Positions 11,425 to 21,323 of a DNA stretch of 64,000 bases are shown here, in pieces. Source of the DNA: Membranipora membranacea (Eukaryota > Bryozoa > Gymnolaemata > Cheilostomatida > Membraniporidae); the NCBI GenBank assembly GCA_914767715.1, contig OU612066.1, positions 12,529,001 through 12,593,000 of the forward strand. The letters run 5' to 3'. The notes under the pieces are model-generated. The model worked only from the letters and a program-made list of their open reading frames with translations. It was not told the origin of the DNA and made no database searches. Positions within the stretch are counted from its first letter, which is position 1, and each line of letters begins with the position of its first letter. Made by a program: the position numbers and the translations under genes.

Positions 11425-14400
11425 ATGGCTGATGGGGATGAATTTCACAGCAGTGATGAGGGTCAGAATGGTACAGCATATCAGGGATTTCAAACTTACT
11501 CTCCCATTGTAGATGGAGACAGGGTAAGTTGTGCCAATATTTTCCTGTATATATTGATAGGAAGAGGATCTTCACCCTCACAGGCCTGCTTTAGTTTGTG
11601 CTCGGAGAATGGAACCTAGTTTGTGAAAGTCCTCCAAGTTAGTTATATGCAAATCTTATTACTTGGACGATCTATATATGATGCTCTAAGAGTCCCTGTT
11701 GTTTAAGCCGATCGGTGTGTCGGGACAAGGTCTGTCTTGTGAAATTTTAGATATTATACACAAGCATTTTGCATAAAATCATAGACAAAACATATGTGTA
11801 TCACACAGAACTGTAAATGTGGTCAAGTCAGTTTTGCAAACAACCACTGGTGCACCCTAACACAGGCCAGCAGACTAACACGAGCTGCAACCCTCTGTGG
11901 CAATGATTGATCACATTCATTTCAGGCTTCGGAAGCATCCCCCAACCCTTGCAAAAATTCTCAAAGGTGGGGTCTTAAATATATTATATCTAGTAGGGTG
12001 TAGTGAGAGTTGTCAGGAATCGACTGGCTTATTACAGAAACTCCTTTTGTGTGTTACTCGTAATATAACCATCTGACTTTGTAGTTGTTGTATGCTGGAA
12101 GAGACTGTTATCTGATACCTGAAGACTTGTATAGTTTTGCTGGAAAAGTCAAAACATTAGACCTCACATATAACACAATCAGGTACATAAACAAATAAAG
12201 TCCCAGTTCCTCTTAATTTAGAGCTCTACTATAATTGTATCGGATTTAGTTAGTATCATTCCTCTTGAAAAATCAGATCAGCACTCCTGAAAATAGGGAC
12301 AAAAGCAGTAGGTACAATAACAACGGCAAAATATTGGTGCTCTTACTGTCTCAGCAGCGTCTAGCATGGTAAATGAGAGTATAACAGTTAATACAGAGTT
12401 GATTATTATAAATCGTTAGAAACTAAATTTTGAAATGCCAACCTCTCTCGCTGGCTGTCCCTAGTTATTGTCAAGATAACTAGGCTGAAGACTGATGACT
12501 GAATTGATTAAAGGTTACTGCCTGAATTTAAGAATGGCTGTCCTCACAAGTAGGCTAATATATTATACAGGATATGATTATAGGAAATCTACTATCACAT
12601 ACAACTATAATATTTGTGACTGTGGAATTAGATTTTAAAATTTCATGTTGATGCAGCGCAGCAATAGCAATAGCTCTAGCCTGTCACGCCTCAGAAAATA
12701 ATATTTCCCTAATCTTGAAGGCTGTATGTTATGACAATGTATACTGGCCAAGACACTGTTTCAACTATATGCAAAAATGTGGCTTTCATCATGCCAAAAA
12801 GTTGTCATGGGATCTGTTTGGCTCTCGTACACTATATCTTACTGAGCCAAAAAGTATGTGTAATGAAATGGCAATATTGACTGTTTTATCAGCCTCGGTT
12901 TGTTTACTGTTGTGAACATTATCTCATCAGCCGCATGAAGGCTTGATTGCAGCCTGTCTTGACAAGCTTAGCACGGTGGGTGGGAGAGACACCCCCACAG
13001 CAAAGCTTGTCGAGACAGGCTACCTTGATTGTTGCTCTGGGTACAGCCTATTCCAATCATCGCCGCTTTACTTTATCTATTGCGTGATATTCTACAATTT
13101 ACAAAATCATTTCTTGACACCATTTAGTTTAACTAGCTTCATTTCATACCATATTTAATGGCGTGATTATTTTTTCTTCTTTTTTAGTGATCTGGTTGGC
13201 ATAGAAAAATTTTCTCCCACTCTAACTGAGCTGATATTGGACAATAATCAAATTAATGATCAAACTCAGTTTCCGAAATTCAAGCAGCTACAACTACTAT
13301 CGTTATGTAATAACAATGTATCCTTAACAATCACCGGGATAGTCCTACACAAAACTGGGTGAAGCATCACTTTTGGTTATCTCTAAACGACCAATCACCC
13401 TGCTCAAATCTAGAATCACTGTACTCATGTTCAACTCCTATCAACATCTCTGATTGTTCAATGCAAATTCATAGATCAAAAACTGTTGGAGTCACAAACC
13501 GAAATGATCATGAGTGCATCAACTAGTCACAATGTCCAGCAAGAGCTTAGAAAAAACATTCCCCAAACGATACTGTATTTGCACATGACACAAGGCTAGA
13601 TGCTTTTAGAGGTAGTACTTTCATCATAGGCTGGCATGTAAGGCTTTCAATAAGGAAGTTGAATTATAGGGTGCAGTTTTATTTAACTCCTGCTTGATGT
13701 CTTTGTTTAAATTGCCAGTATTACATCAAGCGGTGTTTACATTTCTCCCCAATGTGGCTGCTTGTCCAATCAGTAATCAGACTACAGTCACTTTCATTCT
13801 CATGTAGCACATTTGCTTCCTCGTTTTTATGGTGCAAGTATGCCTAATTATATAACATGAAAGAATGTGTAAAACTTTCTGTCTGGGAAAAATGAATGCG
13901 TTATATAAGAAACCAGATTAATTTGTTTGCCCACCCTAAACCATTATTAAAGAACTTCCTTGACCAAAACTTCTCTGACAGATAACAAACTTATATACAT
14001 TTCTGGATGGAATAGAAGGAAAGTTTCCCAAGTTAGCTTATCTGAGTCTGCTGGGGAATAAAGCCTGTCCAGATTCTCTCAGTGAAGAGGAATGCGATGA
14101 CTCAGACTATGATAGATACAGGTGAGAACTGATAGATTTAACGCATCATAATCTACAAACATATTTATTGCAACCACTACTCTCTGATGTGCCAAAAAAA
14201 TAATAAAACAACCGAAATAAAACTAAAGGAACCAAACACAATCCAATGAAATCAAATGGTTTGGCAATACCAATTTAATGTATGTATGGTTGTTGATGAA
14301 CAAACATGTTGAGGAAGGTCGTTAAAAGTAGCAGACATGAATAAACAAGAAGTTTTTGGGTTGATGTGAGACATATGTATCATAAACTATAAACAGGAAT

Positions 14401-17131
14401 TATTGTGAGACAATCCGAAAATTTAATTGCACATTAGTGAAATTTGGCATGGGACTTTGAATCCAAATTTTGATTTCCAGTTTGAATGTTGAATAGAGAT
14501 CATCTGCAGGGCCAGGTTCAGTTGCGTCAATGTTCACTTGATCTCTGAATCTCTAAAAACATCCAGCGAACGTTGCATTAGTAGAGAGCTATTCAAAATC
14601 GCTGGTAAATTACGACCTATTATAAATTGATGCTACCTTTTCTATGCCAAGCTGATCAGAGAAGGTGGAGAGCGTTGCCCTCGATCCATTAGTTTGATAT
14701 CTGTGTGGATTAACAGAGCCACTGCTTATATATAATCATAGAGTAATCCTTGATATAATATTATAACCAGTATCGGCACAGTCTAAGCAGTCTGATCCAG
14801 GCCTGGTTCTCAAAATAGCTAAGACTAGGAAAATCTGTTAAACTGATTAATGATTCAGAGATTTAAAATTTTAGCTCAATAAGTTAATTTTGTCATGGTT
14901 GACTTGTGGGCTCTAGTATTTCACCAAAATTGTAGCTTGTTAATTTTTAATACAACTATGATGCTTTGATAAATTGTTTAACTTGAGGGCCTGTGTGGCT
15001 GAAAGATGCAGAGATTTCTTGGTGTTCCATTATCAAACGCTACAGAAAAGGATGATTCAGTATTGAATATAAAAACACTAAACTCACAAGTAACCATTTG
15101 TTCCCTAATTAACTAAATTTCACAGATAAGATAGTCCACCTAAGATGCCACCTGCACAGAGAAAATAAAAGCTCTTTTGTTTTTGCAGAAAATATGTGAT
15201 ATATAAATTTCCAACGTTAAAGTTTCTGGACTCTAAACAGGTGACAGTGGCAGAAAAGAAAGAAGCAAACAGGACGGGTCAATATCTCAGGCCAGTCAAA
15301 CCGATCACTGTAAGTTAAGTGTTCTCTCATCTATGAACACTACGATGTTCATAGTTTGAGCGCTTAAACTATGCCGGGATAGCTGGTAGTAGCATTTCAT
15401 TATCAACCACTTTCCCCACCCAAGTGGTTGATGATGAAACCCTACTATCAGCTATTTCGACACAGTTTAAGCGCTTAAACTACGTGGTTCATATTCTTTA
15501 CAATTACATAAGTATATATATGTTTGTTCCGTTCCGTCCACGCACAGAAGAAAAACGAGCAACTGAGAGAAGTATGAGAAATGTTTCAGAATATGAAATC
15601 CGTGTTTTTCCCAATATTTTTCACCCCTGGATACTCCGTTCCGGGGACTAATTAGTGTCAGAACAGTTAATGGCGATCAAATTTGTCTCCAGAATGATGA
15701 AGAATAAGGAATAGAGACAATATCCCACCAATACAAATACTCAACCCTTTATCAAACTGGAAACATGGGACATGGCCGAGTTTATGGTTTTCTGTGTCTC
15801 TGTTAGTATCAAAGTTCATCAAACCGATTTGCACATTGACCAGGATTGACTTTCCTCATACAGCTGCGGATCTCAATCAACTAAATTTCTATAGTAATAT
15901 TTTTGTTGGGGAAAATTCTATACTCTGTACACTAACTGGTCTAGGGCCCTCAACTGAGAGGAAAGGCTAAATTAGTTCCATTTTCACTCTCCCTAGCGGA
16001 TGCAATTGAGAGAAGACACGGTATCCATTCGTTCTCTTTGTCTCTGAAGATCACAAAATTTGTATTTATTTCTATAATACCTATTGGTTGACATAATATT
16101 AAGCATGCATTATTGTATCTGATAGCCAATAGAAGATGAGGAGGCGGAGGATGATGACAATGGAAGATATAATCCACTTCCTGGTGGTGGTCAGTCACCT
16201 CCAAACCCAGCTAAACAAGAACCTAAAGGTAATAACTTCCACTGTCTGTGTGTCTGGTGTTAAGTGTGTAGTCTGGTATCTCATGGCCAAGTTCCAAGCT
16301 ACTCTGGCGAAGCATGGATCACCCAGTCTTATCACCAGGCCACTTTTTTGGTAATAAAAGCAAAAAAAAGTGACCTGGTAACAAGGCTATGCATCCTAAA
16401 GAGGACTATTTTTATATCCACCTTTGATTGGCATACTTAACTCGATAGGTGTTATACTGTTATTATCATATAATACAGAACTAGTAGAATGGGTTCTACT
16501 TATACATGCACAAGCACTAATCTCCACAACCCCTGTTCACATGAACTTGGTTTCTGAATCATGTAACGGATGGTATTGCGACATTGTTTAATATCAAATT
16601 AATGATATTACATAAAAATAGAATATATGTTACGGCAAGGACCTATGGTATTTTCACATGTATAGACTATGTTTGACCTGTAGAATAATAGTTAGCCCAG
16701 AACTCTGTGGTAGCTGATAATTTATCATATTTTATAAACACATGATAGCATGTACGTGAACGTTATCTCTTATCTGTGATGAGGTTTGTTATCTCATAAT
16801 GGTAAACCCAGCCGCTATTGGAAATCTGAATCACTGACATAACAATCTCAATTATGATTTGGTTGTAGTTGAGCATATATGCCGGCCTGTCCAGCAAAAT
16901 CTGTAATCAAGCAGATCATTATGCAGCTGAGAAATCTTCAAAATCATATATATAATATAATATATATAATAAAACACTTTTTCAATCGTGATTTGATACA
17001 GCATTGTACCCTTGTCCCAGTTGCCTTCACTCACTATTACCTCTGTTACAGGAACATTCAAGAAAGCTAAGTATGTTTATCATGGAAAACATTCGGAGGG
17101 TAACAGGTTTATAAAGAACAGCGATCTGTGA
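11425..17131 (+). CDS. LRMDA: Leucine-rich melanocyte differentiation-associated protein orthologue
   Basis: Seven exons: 11425-11523, 12085-12182, 13188-13317, 13982-14121, 15189-15309, 16126-16228, 17052-17131, giving 256 aa. The N-terminal acidic exon (MADGDEFHSSDEGQ) is followed by leucine-rich repeats: KVKTLDLTYNTI, LTELILDNNQI, LQLLSLCNNNI and LAYLSLLGNKACP. A cap follows with YVIYKFPTLKFLDSKQVT. The C-terminus KYVYHGKHSEGNRFIKNSDL closely matches the human LRMDA (C10orf11) C-terminus, which makes the identification strong. Human LRMDA is mutated in oculocutaneous albinism type 7 and acts with Rab32/38 and the Commander machinery in melanosome-related trafficking. In a non-vertebrate the ancestral role is probably general endolysosomal sorting (inference). 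It is convergent with the membrane-protein gene at 17725-18561. Confidence 0.93.
12942..13030. mobile_element. 75-bp GTAGCC-family MITE with 7-bp duplication
   Basis: CTTGATT at 12942-12948 and 13024-13030 flank an element at 12949-13023. Its arms read GCAGCCTGTCTTGACAAGCT on the left and, as reverse complement, GTAGCCTGTCTCGACAAGCT on the right. The centre is GC-rich with another small inversion (GTGGGTG/CACCCCCAC). It sits in LRMDA intron 2. The same arm occurs at about 29895, 45196, 47525, 48082, 48648 and 54970. Confidence 0.8.
15353..15481. repeat. 129-bp hairpin with palindromic ends in LRMDA intron 5
   Basis: Two arms of about 60 bp are separated by a CCCCACCC centre. The arms match from AGTTTGAGCGCTTAAACT at 15353 through ATCAACCACTT, and the reverse complement begins AGTTTAAGCGCTTAAACT at 15481. 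Each end is itself an 18-bp palindrome. It begins 43 bp after the exon 5 donor. It is probably a MITE; a structured intronic RNA is possible. Confidence 0.75.
16334..16379. repeat. 46-bp inverted repeat in LRMDA intron 6
   Basis: Left arm ACCAGGCCACTTTTTT and right arm AAAAAAAAGTGACCTGGT surround a short centre. Flanks TTATCAC and GTAACAA agree at only 4 of 7 positions, so an old insertion is possible but not shown. Confidence 0.5.
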
Positions 17132-17724
17132 TAAACCTAGTATAACTACGTACACATACTATACACTATGTGCCATTTCCATGCTCTGGTCATTGAACAA
17201 AGCCTTGTTTCCCTCCCCCTGTGACCTGGATCGACATGCTCTGTTTGGCGGGCGGGTCGGGGGGGGGCTCCCCTCCCACAACAAAACTTGTCAAGACAGG
17301 CTGCCCTCCCCTGTCACCTGGATTGCTGCCCACCCAACGAGTGTCATTCCCCTTTGTAATAAGGTTGGAGAGTCTATAATGGACTGCTGTTACAAACAGT
17401 CAAATCAGTCAGCCATACAGTGATGAGTACGCACTTTTTACTGCACTTCAAGCTGCATGCACCTATCAGATGCCATATCAGCATGGGAATTATCAATTTT
17501 AACCTGTAAATTACCAAGTTGTATAATAGTTATATATAGTTTTTTTATAGTATTTTATCAATATGGCAAATTTTGCAAATTGTAACTCCAATGTATCCAA
17601 TATGTTTTCTCTATTTTTATATGTTATATTGCTCTATTAATACATTGGTATGCTTGTTTGACCAAAAAACTCTAATCTTCACTTTTTAAATCTGCTTTTT
17701 TGAATCACTAGATGCTTTTGTCCC
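17132..17724. other. Convergent intergenic region LRMDA / membrane-protein gene
   Basis: Shared 3' flank of two convergent genes. It contains a GC-rich patch (about 17215-17320) that ends with a TTGTCAAGACAGGCT half-arm of the GTAGCC repeat family at about 17288-17302. The rest is AT-rich with no feature I can name. Confidence 0.55.
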
Positions 17725-18561
17725 CTAAGAGTCCGAATCATCATCATTATGCTCGAATGTCGTTGTCTTGCGAGGCGTAGATCTACTGTTTGAAGAGGGT
17801 CTGGAACGTCCTGGTGATCTACTACTGCTGGTCTCATTCTGTGCTCGTGAGATTGACCTCGGACGGGAGTGTGATGATACGTAATCTGTATAAAACAATC
17901 ATGAATTATAACGAGATATTTGATGAATTAAAGTAGTATGATGAGAGGATGACAAATTCTCATTCTCATCAGAATCTGAAATAGCAGTGACCTAGCTTCT
18001 TCAAATCTTAAAATGCATGCTGAGACTAATCTGATAATGTGCACGCATGGTTATCCAATCGCATCTGATCTGAGACTACCTTGAATAGATTGGAATTCAT
18101 CGGTGATGAATTAGTTCACATTAGAAGTTGTTATACACCGTGAAATGAGAAAACGACTCCTTACTTAATGACAATTGTTTGGTGGTCACATCAGGGAGGG
18201 TGGGATGCCACCCTCCCTGGTTACATCTAGCAGTTATGTCCAAAACTCCCTGGCATAATTACTTGGTGTATTCTGTTAGCTTACCTCTCATTCCACCATT
18301 ATGCACCCAGTCAGACACTGGATCTCCATACTCCTCAAAGAATTTGTATAGAATGAACATGATTTCAAATATGGCAAACCATCTCAGCCCCGACATGAGT
18401 AGAGTCAAGAAGAGCCAAACGGTCAGGAGAGGCGGTACCGGCCATCGCACCAGAGTCCACTTTGGAAATCCCAGATCTGAGAGAATACTGTTCAGTCCAG
18501 TAATAGTCGTCTTTAGCTGCGGTGGTAATCCAAGCGTGTCAAATTTGCTTACTAGCACCAT
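17725..18561 (-). CDS. Unrecognised 145-aa membrane protein with Ser/Arg-rich tail
   Basis: Two exons on the minus strand, 18561-18285 and 17885-17725, joined in phase 1 with donor GTAAGC and acceptor ACAG. The product starts MVLVSKFDTLGLPPQLKTT. It has one long hydrophobic region near residues 47-78 (PPLLTVWLFLTLLMSGLRW, then FAIFEIMFILYKFF), long enough for one or two membrane passes. Next comes EEYGDPVSDWVHNGGM, then a hydrophilic tail rich in Ser and Arg (RPRSISRAQ, RSPGRSRPSSNSRS). It ends in acidic HNDDDSDS. There is no signal peptide. I do not recognise the family. Evidence that it is real: clean splice phase, coherent domain layout (membrane segment then charged tail) and a stop shortly after the acidic end. 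The Ser/Arg tail suggests phosphorylation, by inference only. Confidence 0.68.
18185..18226. mobile_element. 28-bp CAGGGAG palindrome with near-perfect 7-bp duplication
   Basis: An inverted repeat at 18192-18219 starts CAGGGAGGGTGG and ends CCACCCTCCCTG. Its flanks are GTCACAT and GTTACAT, 6 of 7 identical. It lies in the intron of the membrane-protein gene, and its ends resemble those of the CAAGGAG and CAGAGAC families. Confidence 0.65.
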
Positions 18562-21323
18562 TTTCCTTATTCTGTGTTTTTCGCTTTTTTTTAAACTAAA
18601 AAAAATAGCATGTTATATGTAACCGTGTAGTTTACCTATAGTAACCTTACGAGGATATGATTAAAAATCTTTGAGAGAGAAAGATTTGTTTCATGAAGTT
18701 AGATACCCTCGGATTAAAGTTAAGATATGCTCTGTCAAGGGTGAATCTAGCCATAAAGCCCATAACGCAATGGCTATGTGTTACTTCTGAGTTTACCATG
18801 GGTCATATTACAACATGTGAAAATTAATCTTCATATATATCCAACATTCTGTCTCTCGTACTCAGTAAGATAATTCATAACGAAAGAGGCAAAACTGATC
18901 TTGAAGTTTTTTCTGTAAAAGTCACGTTGACTGAAATCCACCGCATCCTTTGAAACCCTTAATTATTCAGAGAGGAGATGGCAGGTAGAACCAGTAACTG
19001 ATCGCAATTGCAATATATACCACTTTTTCTACAGTACACGGCCTAATTAAACTTGTTGCGAGCTCACTTTAATTGAGCCGAATATCTGGAAAACTAAATA
19101 GCCGGACACGCCAATATCGCAATGTTAACAGAATGGCTCACCTTGTTTCATTAGGGTTGGCTATCTCATATTACTCCCACTAGCTACTACCTATCCAGAT
19201 ATGTCTTTAGGTGTTAAACCTACTAGCACCTTGAAAAATTGGTTTGCTTCTACATTTTATTGATGATTCCATAGTAACAATGCATCCCATCCATCTATGA
19301 CTTATCTACTCATGCAGCTGTATGACATCATCAATTAAAGAGTGGTTTTTTTTCTCATGAAAGGCGTGATAGAAGTAGTTTCGTTTTAGACTCTTGACAT
19401 CAGGAAGGCTGGGAAATAACAGGAAGGAATCTAGGAGTAGTAAATATTTTCTGACTTCTGGAGACCTTACCACTGAGTATTGGATAACACTTGCACATAA
19501 CATCACATTCAAGGTATAGCACCTTACACCATCTTGATTGTGTATTGCATAATGTAATAAATACATTGTTGGTGTAAACATGGATTATTATTGAACATAA
19601 TTATGCCTAGTTAGCAAAGTTTTGCTTTGGTTGTGGAACTGGGTTGTCTCAAGTCAATGAGTTGGAACTAGTTGAAGAACTAGTTAGTGAATGTAGTGGA
19701 CTTGGCAAAGTTTGATTGCAATCCCCAGAGCCCACATGTTTCTCTTTTTGTGTTGTAGTAGAGACAATATTATAAAGAGTATGCCTGAGAGCCATCCCTA
19801 GTAGTCTAATAGATTCTTGTTTGCTCAACCATCGATCAATAAATAAAGGCACTTAGATAGAATAGGCCTAAATGATATAATATATATATATATATCCATT
19901 TGCTTATTTTTTTGAACTCATAGTAGTCCAAGTCAATGCATTGCGCGGTGGATGATATGCTTTTTCATATCTCCCTTGGTAGGCATCAAGCTGTTGAAAG
20001 TTTTGTGCATGTCAAAGATAAAAGGAGTGTCCTTTGATCGTTGGTTAGTACTGAATCTGCATTATTTATGACGTTCAGCATCTTAGCCTGCCACCCATAA
20101 CTACTAGTGGTATGTGTTTAAGCCTTTGAGCAGAGTTTACGATGAATCATATTGATTGTAATTTGTGCAACAACTCTTATCTGATCTTCGTAGAGAACTA
20201 TCGACAACAACAGATCTGACATTGACATGACCCCTGTCCCTATTCATCCCCCAGACAATAGAAAATGAGAAGCCATCAGATTTGACAAAAAAATATCTTA
20301 CAAAAAGCGTTCCCTGTTGTGCTGCATAACGAACAGTCCATGATGAAACAGCCAGGCCTGCATTGTTTGAAGACCTTCCTATTAGCTCATTATATTTGGG
20401 CATATGTAGTAGATCAATGAGTGCAGCAATAATTGTCATCTGGCAGTAACTCACTCTGTAATAGGTGTATATGATTGGACCGGGTCTATTGAATTAGCAT
20501 CGATGAACATCGGTAGAAGCCAAAGTCATGACAGATTTACTTCAGTGGTACAAAGGCCTTGTATGCCTTCCATATATAATACTCTCACGTTCAACTGAGA
20601 TGCCACCTATGAATTACCTCGTCAGGGCCTCACTCCAACTAGCTTTAACTCAGATATGGAAATGTCTTAACCCCATTAAGCCCCTTAAAATACCCAACAT
20701 ATATGTACTTGACCCTTCGGGATCTGGAATTGACTGATTTCTATCCCTGAATACACTGGGATCCTTTGTTTGATTAGAATTTTTGTGGAAATAACTTGTG
20801 CAAATCTCTGTTGTCAAGGTTTAGTCATACTTATATGCGCATAACATTATAGCGGATTGCCTGCTCAGGTTTTGTAACTTGTTGCCACCAGACACTGCAA
20901 ACTCATCAACAGAAAATTTGTTACCAAACTTGGTGATATCTGATGGGAAAAATAGTTTCAAAATAGTCCATCTGTTTATATTTGGATCGATTGACAGTTG
21001 TCTTAATTTTGGAGGCTGGTTAGCAATGCGTAATTATAACATGTGATAATTGGGACGACTCACTGTACCAAGCCATAACAGCTACCTCATTTATTTTTGG
21101 AGTACAATAGCAGCTAGTTGGCAACACCAATGGAGCCTAAATTACAATCTGTACAACCCTTTCATGTGACTCAACCTCATTGTTAATTCAGTGTTTACCA
21201 TTTGCATCATGATCACTACAACCTTTGCATCTTGATATCGCTGCACTGGTTTGTATAATTGGGACGTATTTACATGCATTTTGTTTATTTTCAAGGTTTC
21301 TCTCGTTTTGTAGAAGTGACACA
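18562..21323. other. Intergenic region without recognised gene
   Basis: About 2.8 kb between the start of the minus-strand membrane-protein gene and the start of the annexin gene. It should therefore contain both promoters. Short reading frames here (for example 20137-20454 minus and 20528-20737 plus) show no recognisable motif or convincing splice partner. A (TA)n run lies at 19875-19896. An acceptor-like TTTTGTAG at about 21306-21313 suggests a 5' UTR intron of the annexin gene. Confidence 0.6.
19875..19896. repeat. (TA)n simple repeat
   Basis: Alternating T and A run in the intergenic region. Confidence 0.7.

Noticed and set aside
20137-20737. Possible small genes in the intergenic region (20137-20454 minus, 20528-20737 plus)
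   Set aside because: No motif, signal peptide, convincing splice partner or compositional sign of coding.
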